Source: an uncultured Clostridia bacterium (GTDB lineage: Bacteria; Bacillota; Clostridia; TANB77; CAG-508). From it: 32,301 nt of DNA. Of the stretch, positions 19,801-28,254 are shown piece by piece (position 1 is the stretch's first letter; every line of letters starts with the position of its first letter). The position numbers and the translations under genes were made by a program. The DNA is taken from contig CANRGE010000022.1 in NCBI GenBank assembly GCA_947630065.1, positions 1 through 32,301 of the forward strand, read 5' to 3'. The notes under the pieces were generated by a model. The model saw only the letters and a list, made by a program, of their open reading frames with translations. It was not told the origin of the DNA and made no database searches.

Positions 19801-22800
19801 CAGTAGATGAGTTTTTTGTTTGTTTATTTAAATCATGAGCAATAATATTACCTAAATTTGTACAATTTTTAACTGTTGACTCGTTGCAAGAACTGTATCC
19901 AACGATTCCCCCAATCCTACTACTAGTATGCACAGTGATATTTCCATAATTAGAACATTTTTCAATGTTAATTTTTTTATAAGCATATCCAGTTATTCCA
20001 CCTATGTATCCAGAATTATATGATTCAATAGAGCCATAATTATAACTATTATATATATATGCATCTATATTATAAGTATATGCTACTATACCAGCACTCA
20101 TGATACTAGTTACTATACCACCACTCATGCTTCTATTTACTATATCTCCACTATTATAACAATTTTCAATTGTTATATTATCTTTAGCTCGTCCAAGTAT
20201 TCCTCCTGCTCCACTTTGCTCTACTTTCTCTCCTTCATATGCTTCGATTCTGCCTGTATTATAAGAAGACTTTATATATACTTTTGTCATTGCATCACCA
20301 ATTAATCCTCCAAATCCCCAATCACTATACGAATCATTTCTCTTCTGAACTATGTCTCCACTATTATAAGAATTTATAACATAATTAGATACACCACTAC
20401 CAGAGAATCGTCCAACTAAACCACCAACACAGTTCCCTTCATCTGTTATAGATCCTTCATTTTTGCAATTATTTATTACTATAATTCCCGCTGATTCTGG
20501 ATATGTACCGCCTATTAAACCACCTACACCTGAAATTCCTTTTATTTTTCCAGTATTACTTACATTTGATATAAATGATTTTACAGTTGAATAACTTATA
20601 TCTCCAATTATTCCTGCTGTATTTGAATCTGCTCCTGACACTGAAGCACTATTAGATGTATCTGTAACCATAAGTGTATCAATATATGAAATTCTACCAA
20701 CGATTCCACCTACATATTGATCTCCACTTACTGTTCCGGTATTACTACATCGATCTATATTTGCAATCTTGACATATGATAAGTTTCCAACTAAACCTCC
20801 AACATAATTATTCCCAGTATATTGACTAGTTGCTGTTATTGTTCCACTATTGTCACATGAAACAAGACTTATTGGAATTTCAGGGCCACGTCCAGAACTA
20901 TATGTATAAGTATTTCCTATTATTCCTCCTAATTTATCTCTTCCTGTAATTGAACATTTGTTATGACAATTTTCAAAATATGCGCCGTTACCTACAGACC
21001 CACAAAATCCTGCAACATACCAACCACTTGTTTTGATACTTCCTGTAACTGTTAAATTTTTTATTAATGCATTATCTACGCACCCAAATAATCCAATACT
21101 GTTTTCTGTCGTATTAATATACAAATTTCTAATTTCATAATTCTGTCCATCAAATATTCCGCGAAATTCTCTGTTAAGTGCTACATCATTATTCAATTTT
21201 CCTATTCCAGGAAATCCTTTTTTTCCTTCTTCTGTCTTTGTTAACTCATCATATATTGACTCTGTTGTTCCATCTCCATTTATATCTTGCTCTTCTTCAT
21301 TAAAAGTATATTTTTTATCTGGATCAGCATAACAAGTTTTATCCGTAAAATCTAAGGTCTTCATCAATTTTACTTTCGTATCCTCATATTTTTTCCCATT
21401 ATTAACCTCATAAGCAAAATTCATTAAATCCTCTATCGAATCAATTTCTAACACTTCCGTTGTTTTATCCTCATATTCCGGAACAACAACATCATTTTCC
21501 GGAGGATTAATCTGACTAACATAATCATCTTTATTTCCTTTTATTGTAAAGACCTCTGAATGTGGTGTTTCTTTATATCCTTCTAGATATCCTATTTCTA
21601 CTGCTTTGTAATTTCCTGGCCCAAGTGGTAAAATAATTTGTCCTTGTTCATCTGTTTTTACAACATGATTTCCATCTTCGTTTACAATTCCTATATAATT
21701 TCCATTTACATCCTTTGCTTGATTCCCTATAGTTCCATCTTCATTTAGTTCATATATTATGAACTCAACATTTTTTAATGGCTCTTCTGTTTTCTCATCT
21801 ATCTTCGTTAATTTAAACAATGGCTTATCTTTTATTGTAATTATTACTGTATCTCCTTCTACTTCTATGTTTTCTATTGTTTCAAAATCATTTATTGAGG
21901 CTTCTTCATGTCCTTCTGTTGCCTGTTCTTCATCCTGAACATCATCTGATTTGTTCTTTATTAATTTAACCTCAAACTGTGGCTTTTCTTTTTCTTTCTC
22001 AGACTCTTCTTTGTCAGTTTCTTCTTTATCAAGCTCTTCTTCAACACCATTTGAAGCACCATCTCCATCAACAATATCTTCATTCTCAATCTTGCTTACT
22101 ATAAAACTAATTTCTTCTCTATTATTTAAATATCCATTTGGTGCAACTGTTTCTTTTAACATATACTGCCCTGTTATATATTTTCCATCTACATGAGCAT
22201 ATTGATTACGAATATCTACTGTTCCATCCTCATTAGTTGTAAAGAACATTTCATTTTGCAAATCTGTACTTTTTAAAACAAATGTTGCTCCTGATAATGC
22301 TGTTTCTGTTTTTTCCTCATCTACTTTTTTTATTTTTAAATTAAAGGTAGGTATTTTTTCATTTAGTATATCTGCATTTAATTGTATTAAATCTAAACTT
22401 TCATCATTAGCTGATATTTCGTTATCAAATACACATGTTTCCCCATTTTCATTGTTCAAACATTCAACAGAATATTTTATTCCTCCACCATCTTCTGTTA
22501 TTTCTTTCTTAAGTTTGAATTTAAGATTTTTTATTTCATAACGTCCTTTAGAATATACTTCACTCAATATATATACTTTTTCCAAGCTTAAATTTTTTAG
22601 TGTTACATTTCCGTTTTCATCAGTTTTTCCTGTTTGACTGTTCTCGCTTCCTTCTTCACTTACTTTAAATACTATTCCTTCTATCTTTTCTTTACTTAAT
22701 GCATCTGTTTTTGTTATATTCAAAGCAAATTTTGGTGTATCTTCAACAATAGTTTTTAATACGTTTCTTCCATCACTATCATTCTCAACTATTACGTCCT

Positions 22801-25800
22801 TATCAAACTTGTTTATATCACCATTTTGTACACTTTCTTCATCTAACTCTTCATTATTTTCTGATAGGAATTTTATTTCTAATTTGTTACTGTTTACTTC
22901 ATCTTCTTTTTCTACAACCATGAATCTTATAATCTTATCATTTAGCTCATATGCTTCTGGTGCTTGTATCTCTTGGAAGCTATATGCTTGGTTTATTCTT
23001 AATTTTTCTAATAATACTTTTCCTTCTGTATTTGATGTTACTATTCTTGATATTTCTTTTGTTTGCTTACTATCATCTGAATCATCTTCACTTTCTGTGT
23101 TGTCTAAGTTTATTTCTGTTAGTTTGAATTTTGCTCCTTTTACTGGGCGCTGAGTGTTTTCCTTCATCTTTGATATTTCAAAATTATAATATTTTACAGC
23201 CCTTATACCTAGTTTTCTTGGTTGTGAATTCATTGCTAGCTTTGTCCCACCAGATGTGTAATCATACCATATTTTATGACAGCTGTAAGACATGTCATTC
23301 ATATTGGCACTATCTTGTATTGCTATTTTATAGCTAAATGTATATGTTCTTCTTCTTGATAATTTTTTTCCTTTTTCTATTACTATCAAATATGATTTTA
23401 CTTCTGATAAATTCGTGATATCATTTAATTCTTTAAATCCATTTTCACTAATCCATTCATCTGTTACAATCTCTCTTATATCTTTATTATTTAAATTTCC
23501 TATTGTTGGATTTCCTTCTGTTGAATAATATATTTTTGTAGATTTCTTTAACTCATCTGTCATTGTATTAGGTAATTGTATTCCTTCTACCATTGTTGCT
23601 GTAAATTTTGAGCCTAAACTACTTGTTCCATCTACATATGTATTACCTTCAAATGGTATTTTCCCTAATATAACTACATTATCTACTTCTCCATTATCAT
23701 AATTATTTATTAAACTTACATTTACTTTTGCTGATGCATTAGTTTTTGCTGTACTTGCATCTTTTGCATTTATCTTTTCAACTTCTGCGGTATTTGGTGC
23801 AATTGTTACTTCTTCTTCTTTATTATAGTCTGATAATGTTTCTGTTGTCATAAATGTATTTAATGATGATATGTATATTGATGTTGTACTTAACCCTACT
23901 ACTTCATTTGTATTTTCATTGTCATTTACATCATATTTATCAAGTGTTTCATAATGATATAAGTTTAAATTTGCATTATATGAGTATAATTTTACATTTA
24001 TTGTTGATGATGAAACCATTGGATTTACTAGCATTTTACAATCTATATTTATTGTAAAGCCTGATGTTTTTGTTTCATTATCTGTTATTATTTTTATAAA
24101 ATATTTTCCATCCTTTTTTACTAATTCATATCCTGAGATTTTTATATTTTCATTTTCTGTTGTTACACTGTTTAATTCAAGGTATGCTATTGGTGATTCG
24201 CTCTCATCTATATTTGAGCTTTCAAATCCTACTAAGAACTCTCCATTTTTCCAATCTGCTAGTGACATGGATTTTTCTGGTATTGTTATTTTTATGTTTT
24301 CTTCTACAGGATCTTCTGCTATAGCTGATAATTGATTTTTTGATACCTCTATCATTGCATATGATTTTTCTCTTACTAAACTACATTCATCTGATCCTGT
24401 TACTGATGAGCCATTTGATAATATTCCATTTAAGTTTGTTTTTACTGTTTGAATATTTGCTAATTGCTCTTTTGTTAATTTTGTTTTTAGTGTATCCATA
24501 TTTACTTCTTTTACACTATATACTTGTAATCTTGAATTTGCAGATGGATTTACATTATTTGTTTCTATTCTTATATGTGCTATTGGGGCATCAAATGTAT
24601 AGCTTTTATCTGCTGAAGTATATTTATTGCGTATGTCATCATATGAGAATTCTTTTATTAATGTATCTGTGTCATTATCATACACTCTTACTTGTCCCTT
24701 TTCATTTATCAAACCATAATTATTGAAATATATCTTTGTATTTTTTACATAGTCACTTACTTTATATCCATCCCATGTATCTCCATATCCACCTTCTTTT
24801 TCTATTTCCTTCATAGTAATTCCTAGTGCTGAATCTGTTTCTTTTGTTGTTTTTGTAACTGACCATGCAACCGTATAATTTATTTTTCCTACATCTTTGT
24901 CTCCATCATATGCATTTATTAAATTCTCTTTTGACATTGCATATGTTCTTGTTGGTATTGTTATATAGGTTTTATCTAATATTACGGCTGAGAACAAGTA
25001 ATCTGCTGTTACTCCTACACTTGTGTAAAAACTGATTCCTACTTTTGAATTTACTTTTGTAGTTCTATATATTCCTTCTTCCTCATGCTCTTGTTGTCCT
25101 TGATCTCCATTTTTAAACTCTTCATTTTCATTATTATAACAATCAAAATATCCTTCTATTGGTACAGATAAAGTGTATCCATTATATAATTTGTCATATA
25201 CTTCTTGTGGGTATTTTAATCTTACTGTATATGTATTATTATTTGAACTAGTTGGTCTTTCTATATGTAATATATGAGTTTCTTTATCATAATTTCCATA
25301 TGCACATGTTACTTCATCTGGCCATGTTTCAAACATTTGTGGTATTGTTACATCTATAACATTTTGCTTTACTAATAATTGTTGTTTTGTCTCTCTCATA
25401 CTAAAATCAAATTCTACTACTTTATTTCCGTAATTTCTAAAGTCTGTTAAATTTATTCTTTTATATGGTGCTGATACACTTGCACTTGCTGATCCATACC
25501 AGTCTACTGTTACCTTTATTGTTTTGTTTATTTCTACTTTCTCTTCACCCTTATCATTTGGAACCCATGTTCCTGTTAATGTTATTTCATTTTCTCTTGA
25601 ATAGTCTTTAACATTTCTTATATTTGCATATATATCTCCCATTAGTAATATTGTATTCCCTGATTCTATATTGTTTAATTCTATTTTATTTACACTACCT
25701 AGATAATTCTTTTTTAAAAATGAATTTTGAAGCATTTTCATACTATATACGAAGTTCCCATTATTTATTGTAATTACACCATTTTCAAGTGATCCTTCTT

Positions 25801-26200
25801 CTTCAACACTTAATTGTATATACATTCTTTCCGTTTTTCCTATCTCATTGCATGCTCCTAAAAGCTTTTCTGAATACTCTCCTTCTTTGTAATTCTCAGC
25901 AAAAAAAGGCGCAAATTTTATATGGTGCTCTGCGTCTGCGTATTCTTCATCTCCTTCAATTTTATCATATGCTAGAGTTCTTAACTGCTCTGCATTATAT
26001 GCGATCTCATTGCTTTGTACCTCTTTTAATTTCACAAAACCAAAGATTGCTGTACTTACTAAAATTACTGAAACTATAGCCAATACAACTAGTACAAAAC
26101 TCCAATTTCTCTTAGCTGTATTTAAACTACCGTGCTCCCTCCTCTTTACAGCACTAACGGTTTTGTGATTTGTCTCATTTCTATTGTTATCTCTCATCAT
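16877..26200 (-). CDS. Giant SpaA/Cna-B and GLUG-repeat surface protein
   Basis: 3107 aa, complete. A 32-residue cytoplasmic N-terminus is followed by one membrane segment (about 33-57), so the bulk is probably outside. Residues about 60-1000 are an unrecognised adhesin-like beta-rich region. SpaA/Cna-B modules start near 1010, 1155, 1280 and 1460, with typical pairs such as KLTEINLD and EIQAPEAYELN, or KIKKVDEE and KETVAPNGYLN; such Lys/Glu pairs commonly form isopeptide bonds. A GLUG region spans about 1680-2310. Further SpaA-type segments at about 2500 and 2800 flank two related beta modules. A Cna-B-like domain ends the protein. There is no LPXTG, hydrophobic tail or positive tail: it stops at KEKE. 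The start has AAGGTGTACGG upstream; either of two adjacent ATGs could serve. Role inferred: adhesion or a covalently stabilised surface stalk. Confidence 0.85.
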   Translation of the reverse strand: MMRDNNRNETNHKTVSAVKRREHGSLNTAKRNWSFVLVVLAIVSVILVSTAIFGFVKLKEVQSNEIAYNAEQLRTLAYDKIEGDEEYADAEHHIKFAPFFAENYKEGEYSEKLLGACNEIGKTERMYIQLSVEEEGSLENGVITINNGNFVYSMKMLQNSFLKKNYLGSVNKIELNNIESGNTILLMGDIYANIRNVKDYSRENEITLTGTWVPNDKGEEKVEINKTIKVTVDWYGSASASVSAPYKRINLTDFRNYGNKVVEFDFSMRETKQQLLVKQNVIDVTIPQMFETWPDEVTCAYGNYDKETHILHIERPTSSNNNTYTVRLKYPQEVYDKLYNGYTLSVPIEGYFDCYNNENEEFKNGDQGQQEHEEEGIYRTTKVNSKVGISFYTSVGVTADYLFSAVILDKTYITIPTRTYAMSKENLINAYDGDKDVGKINYTVAWSVTKTTKETDSALGITMKEIEKEGGYGDTWDGYKVSDYVKNTKIYFNNYGLINEKGQVRVYDNDTDTLIKEFSYDDIRNKYTSADKSYTFDAPIAHIRIETNNVNPSANSRLQVYSVKEVNMDTLKTKLTKEQLANIQTVKTNLNGILSNGSSVTGSDECSLVREKSYAMIEVSKNQLSAIAEDPVEENIKITIPEKSMSLADWKNGEFLVGFESSNIDESESPIAYLELNSVTTENENIKISGYELVKKDGKYFIKIITDNETKTSGFTINIDCKMLVNPMVSSSTINVKLYSYNANLNLYHYETLDKYDVNDNENTNEVVGLSTTSIYISSLNTFMTTETLSDYNKEEEVTIAPNTAEVEKINAKDASTAKTNASAKVNVSLINNYDNGEVDNVVILGKIPFEGNTYVDGTSSLGSKFTATMVEGIQLPNTMTDELKKSTKIYYSTEGNPTIGNLNNKDIREIVTDEWISENGFKELNDITNLSEVKSYLIVIEKGKKLSRRRTYTFSYKIAIQDSANMNDMSYSCHKIWYDYTSGGTKLAMNSQPRKLGIRAVKYYNFEISKMKENTQRPVKGAKFKLTEINLDNTESEDDSDDSKQTKEISRIVTSNTEGKVLLEKLRINQAYSFQEIQAPEAYELNDKIIRFMVVEKEDEVNSNKLEIKFLSENNEELDEESVQNGDINKFDKDVIVENDSDGRNVLKTIVEDTPKFALNITKTDALSKEKIEGIVFKVSEEGSENSQTGKTDENGNVTLKNLSLEKVYILSEVYSKGRYEIKNLKFKLKKEITEDGGGIKYSVECLNNENGETCVFDNEISANDESLDLIQLNADILNEKIPTFNLKIKKVDEEKTETALSGATFVLKSTDLQNEMFFTTNEDGTVDIRNQYAHVDGKYITGQYMLKETVAPNGYLNNREEISFIVSKIENEDIVDGDGASNGVEEELDKEETDKEESEKEKEKPQFEVKLIKNKSDDVQDEEQATEGHEEASINDFETIENIEVEGDTVIITIKDKPLFKLTKIDEKTEEPLKNVEFIIYELNEDGTIGNQAKDVNGNYIGIVNEDGNHVVKTDEQGQIILPLGPGNYKAVEIGYLEGYKETPHSEVFTIKGNKDDYVSQINPPENDVVVPEYEDKTTEVLEIDSIEDLMNFAYEVNNGKKYEDTKVKLMKTLDFTDKTCYADPDKKYTFNEEEQDINGDGTTESIYDELTKTEEGKKGFPGIGKLNNDVALNREFRGIFDGQNYEIRNLYINTTENSIGLFGCVDNALIKNLTVTGSIKTSGWYVAGFCGSVGNGAYFENCHNKCSITGRDKLGGIIGNTYTYSSGRGPEIPISLVSCDNSGTITATSQYTGNNYVGGLVGNLSYVKIANIDRCSNTGTVSGDQYVGGIVGRISYIDTLMVTDTSNSASVSGADSNTAGIIGDISYSTVKSFISNVSNTGKIKGISGVGGLIGGTYPESAGIIVINNCKNEGSITDEGNCVGGLVGRFSGSGVSNYVINSYNSGDIVQKRNDSYSDWGFGGLIGDAMTKVYIKSSYNTGRIEAYEGEKVEQSGAGGILGRAKDNITIENCYNSGDIVNRSMSGGIVTSIMSAGIVAYTYNIDAYIYNSYNYGSIESYNSGYIGGITGYAYKKINIEKCSNYGNITVHTSSRIGGIVGYSSCNESTVKNCTNLGNIIAHDLNKQTKNSSTVGSIIGYNSGIYVTNCNNYGDIDVKGLNFSVGGLIGKGGIISSSYNTGNINCSHEKQTSSGSMCIGGVSSETTTIDSCYNEGNIYYEKNNCAKDNIYIGGITGKNSSPITNSYNTGNIIGNKVDETKAGMILNIGGIAGTAGSIKNCYNTGNIYDPVSEYNNPKSYYYVNYLGPIYGTTSNGESNYYPDSIEITGFTENVNNAYCTKTTEESMKTKEFCDALREDCDKWLYVENGFPILDIAVINSTSEVTELTIGNEKKSFDITTEVGENSSGNRDGGTITGKNNNIYAEEHNIKYVETVEYGESNTNKIDIEPTEGYMIQKITINDKEIPFKADNEGKVELESGYFDKVTSKVHIIAYFVKKNSSITINKTGEDGDKLAGAKFRIESESISEGNILGNLTQNGIYHFEKDNNGYIVPDNIGVAGTVASSYYKLDLTNETQPMQVVIHAYNNYQKGTLYATITENTNVPESDSVKNFLQTNENNSNSFVSETLQPGKVYYLHLGFDCAETNFSKEVYIESIKVLYMNDQEDGVVLEPKNSDGVDLEETENSYTFRDIQSESQFICIPIDLQDKKGNYEVELDATLNNVSIWGMVTQDEANNPALDNKQTCIYCEKNVNNKCFATKVLEGGKKYYLYISYTAAGDSDVGGELTLKNIKLKKIYDCLIYETNENGQIVIQVPKGTYKITEIQAPEGYELNTESKECEVKGEEDSENCVIDVGDQKLREVVIHYYLKDSNKDNMNYGATQTSQPTSEISSIAVENKSVLQKTKNYINNALESDNMINKIIQQINNQPISLKEEVHLYGIFGEDYDTSNYIETELQGYTLEVNENNEYVIPQNATGTFDEDVIHVNYYYEKTSDKLTSISLNKKWNLPDEILNDYKATIRLVKVENNRSIPVYDNNGDEITREIRGNGTAIIENLLQYDEDGTEIEYGVEEIKVEKVKSINEETQEEIWEVVPLEQFKATYKIKEKE
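19280..21170 (-). repeat. GLUG-repeat region encoded inside giant gene 2
   Basis: About 600 residues made of short units of the form NCYNTGNI-x-VGGIVG or CSNTGTVSG-x-YVGGLVG, starting after FRGIFDGQNYEIRNLYI. This matches the GLUG motif family often found in bacterial surface proteins and predicted to form a right-handed beta-helix. Units vary in sequence, unlike the nearly identical repeats of giant gene 1, so they are old. Confidence 0.8.
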
Positions 26201-26252
26201 CCGTACACCTTACCCTTTCGTTTTTCTCATGTTTTTTACTATCTCTACTTTT

Positions 26253-26280
26253 ATTTTAATAATAAAAAAAAAGAAGTCAA
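26253..26280 (-). promoter_or_regulatory. Promoter of giant gene 2
   Basis: TTGACT (26280-26275), 16-bp spacer containing nine Ts, TAAAAT (26258-26253). The leader is about 46 nt. The long T run in the spacer could make promoter strength length-variable. Confidence 0.6.
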
Positions 26281-26313
26281 CCATGCCATAAAAGCGCAAT
26301 TAACCCCACTTCT

Positions 26314-26408
26314 TACGGATATTCAACTCCTAAATAAATTTTACATTTTCATATCTTTTTACAACACATCCTCCACATCCTATCCCACAAACTCAAAATT
26401 GCTACGGA
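26314..26408 (-). promoter_or_regulatory. Paired TCCGTA regulatory module upstream of giant gene 2
   Basis: TCCGTA at 26408-26403 and 26319-26314, 89 bp apart, with ATGAAAATGTAAAA (26352-26339) between. The proximal motif is 56 bp from the -10 box, identical to giant gene 1, and TAATTG follows 11 bases after it (10 in gene 1). Together with the terminator to its right and the promoter to its left, this accounts for the 346-bp gap 26201-26546. Confidence 0.5.
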
Positions 26409-26448
26409 ATAAACAACTACAATCCTTTTCGCCCAACCCACTTGGAAA

Positions 26449-26487
26449 AAAAAGATTCCAATTATCCAAAATAATCAGAATCTTTTT
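26449..26487 (-). terminator. Terminator downstream of the Rpn-family remnant
   Basis: A 17-bp stem (two G-U pairs in the minus-strand RNA) with a 5-nt loop, A-rich on one side and T-rich on the other, so it may work in both directions. It isolates the giant gene 2 promoter from transcription entering from the right. Confidence 0.8.
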
Positions 26488-26546
26488 ATGTTTTATTTCT
26501 GCAAAATTTCATATCTTAACCAATACTTATTATATAAATCCTTTTT

Positions 26547-26930
26547 TTAAATCTTTATCTGTTCTATTTCTTCTTTTGTTAACCCTGTAGCTTCCATAAT
26601 CAATTCTATATCTATTTTCAATTCTAACATTTTTTGGGCAATGCTAATGTTTCGTTGCTGTATTCCCTGCTCTATTCCTTCTTCCCTAGCTTCACGTAGT
26701 TCTGTATTTCTATCTAGTCTTGCTATGTCTTGATAAAATGCCAATTCTCTTACTTCATCATTTGCATTTAATCTGTTTAGTTCATCTACTGCTTCTTGTA
26801 TTGTTTTATATTTTTTCATTGCCTCCTGTACCTCCTTTCCATTCGGTTCCACTATGAACTCTAGCCATGGTTCTATTGTTCCTTTTTCCCTCTGTTTTAT
26901 GTACTTTTGTAATTCAAATATATTAACTTC
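26547..26930 (-). pseudogene. C-terminal remnant of an Rpn/PD-(D/E)XK nuclease-transposase family gene
   Basis: The open stretch encodes about 127 residues: FELQKYIKQREKGTIEPWLEF, then AVDELNRLNANDEVRELAFYQ, a REAREEGIEQGIQQ helix, and an EATGLTKEEIEQIK tail. This is the conserved C-terminal half of Rpn-family (PDDEXK_2) proteins, normally about 250-300 aa. The catalytic nuclease half is missing. An in-frame TAA lies directly upstream at 26931-26933 and there is no good start codon with a ribosome site; a GTG at 26852 would give 101 aa. Best explained as a 5'-truncated copy. Its terminator and an upstream promoter-like pair are still present. Confidence 0.75.
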
Positions 26931-26937
26931 TTAATTG

Positions 26938-26966
26938 ATTTTAACATATTTGTGCTTTTGTTTCAA
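26938..26966 (-). promoter_or_regulatory. Promoter-like pair before the Rpn-family remnant
   Basis: TTGAAA (26966-26961), 17-bp spacer, TAAAAT (26943-26938). It sits just upstream of the truncated coding stretch, so any deletion seems to have removed the gene start but kept a promoter. Apart from this and the ddl terminator I see nothing in the 214-bp gap 26931-27144. Confidence 0.4.
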
Positions 26967-27082
26967 GTATTTGAAATTTTTTGTTAAGATATTTCTCCAT
27001 ATATCGACAACTATAATTTACCAAGTTACTAATACTAAACTAATATTGTTTAAAAATCTCTAATATAAAATAACTAAAAAAA

Positions 27083-27112
27083 TATTCTAATCAATTTTAG
27101 TTGATTAGAATA
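27083..27112 (-). terminator. Terminator of the murF-ddl unit
   Basis: A perfect 12-bp stem TATTCTAATCAA/TTGATTAGAATA with a 6-nt loop, 32 bp past the ddl stop. Flanking A and T runs make it usable on both strands; the minus strand continues with seven Ts. Confidence 0.85.
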
Positions 27113-27144
27113 CTTTTTTAGTTGTTATTTCCGTAGGATTATTT

Positions 27145-28227
27145 TTAATTATGCATCCCTAATTGCACAAGTACATCAAGCAAATCTGAATATGGTTTTC
27201 CACATTCTCCCCAAAGTTGTGGATACATACTTATAGTAGTAAACCCAGGCATTGTATTTATCTCATTCAAGAATATTTTGTTTGTACCTTTCTCAAGGAA
27301 AAAATCCACTCTCGCTAGGCCTTTACCATCTACAGCCTTGAAGGCTTTGCATGCAGTTTGTCTTATTTCTTCCGAAATGTCTGTACTTATATTTGCTGGA
27401 ATTTCTACTCTTGATTGTGAGTTATTATATTTTGCATCAAAACTATAAAAATCTTCTGCAGGCAGAATTTCACCTACACATGATGCATCTACATTATTGT
27501 TTCCAATTACTGCACATTCTAATTCACGAGCATTTATGAACTCCTCTACAAGGATTTTTGAATCAAACTTACCTGCATATTTTATTGCATTTTCTAGTTC
27601 ACTAATATCTTTCGCCTTATTTATTCCAACTGAAGATCCAGAATTTGATGGTTTAACAAATGCTGGTAGCCCACATTTTTCTATTACTTTTTTGCATATA
27701 TCTTTTAACTCAAGTTCTTCTTCATTAAAATGTTCATCAACATACACATACCTATCATCACTATGTCTTATATCATCATTCTGTTTTTTTATATAAACAT
27801 ATTTTGCTTGATTAATTCCAGCTTTATCTAAAACTATTTTTGTATAAACTTTATCCATACACAATGCTGAACCTAAAACTTTGCAACCAACATATGGAAC
27901 TTTTAATAATTCCAACAATCCCTGAACAGTGCCATCTTCACCATATAACCCATGCAATACTGGAAATGCCACTTCCACATTTCTCAAGACTTCTATCGGA
28001 TTTTTTATTTCCTTAAGCTCAATTGGTTCCTCACCAATTTTCAATATATCTATTTTTTCTATATCTTTTGTATATAAGAACCAATCCCCATTTTTACCAA
28101 TATATATTGGTGTAATTTCATATTTTTCTTTATTCAAATTTTTTATAACTGAACTGCCTGAAACTATTGATACATCATGCTCCGTAGACATTCCACCAAA
28201 TATTACAGCTATTTTAATTTTTTCCAT
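27145..28227 (-). CDS. ddl: D-alanine--D-alanine ligase
   Basis: 360 aa from the preferred ATG 28227. An in-frame TTG at 28248 is possible but the ribosome site AAAGGAAGG lies inside that extension, so the later start is right. ATP-grasp enzyme joining two D-alanines for the peptidoglycan precursor. Seen: GGMSTEHDVSIVSG near the N-terminus, PVLHGLYGEDGTVQGLLE, PSNSGSSVGI, the omega-loop motif FYSFDAKY, and metal-binding NEINTMPGFT near the end. The Tyr-containing omega loop is of the D-Ala-D-Ala type, not the VanA/B D-lactate type. It starts 27 bp after murF; the product is the substrate of MurF, so the pair is a functional unit. Confidence 0.95.
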   Translation of the reverse strand: MEKIKIAVIFGGMSTEHDVSIVSGSSVIKNLNKEKYEITPIYIGKNGDWFLYTKDIEKIDILKIGEEPIELKEIKNPIEVLRNVEVAFPVLHGLYGEDGTVQGLLELLKVPYVGCKVLGSALCMDKVYTKIVLDKAGINQAKYVYIKKQNDDIRHSDDRYVYVDEHFNEEELELKDICKKVIEKCGLPAFVKPSNSGSSVGINKAKDISELENAIKYAGKFDSKILVEEFINARELECAVIGNNNVDASCVGEILPAEDFYSFDAKYNNSQSRVEIPANISTDISEEIRQTACKAFKAVDGKGLARVDFFLEKGTNKIFLNEINTMPGFTTISMYPQLWGECGKPYSDLLDVLVQLGMHN

Positions 28228-28254
28228 AAAAACAAGCCTTCCTTTCAATTAATT

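Noticed and set aside
27131..27136. A further CCGTAG near the end of ddl as a member of the TCCGTA module
   Set aside because: It is single, on the other strand, between a stop codon and a terminator, and lacks the paired spacing.
27145..28227. Vancomycin-resistance D-Ala-D-Lac ligase
   Set aside because: The omega loop FYSFDAKY carries the Tyr typical of D-Ala-D-Ala ligases, and no vanH/vanX-type neighbours are present.
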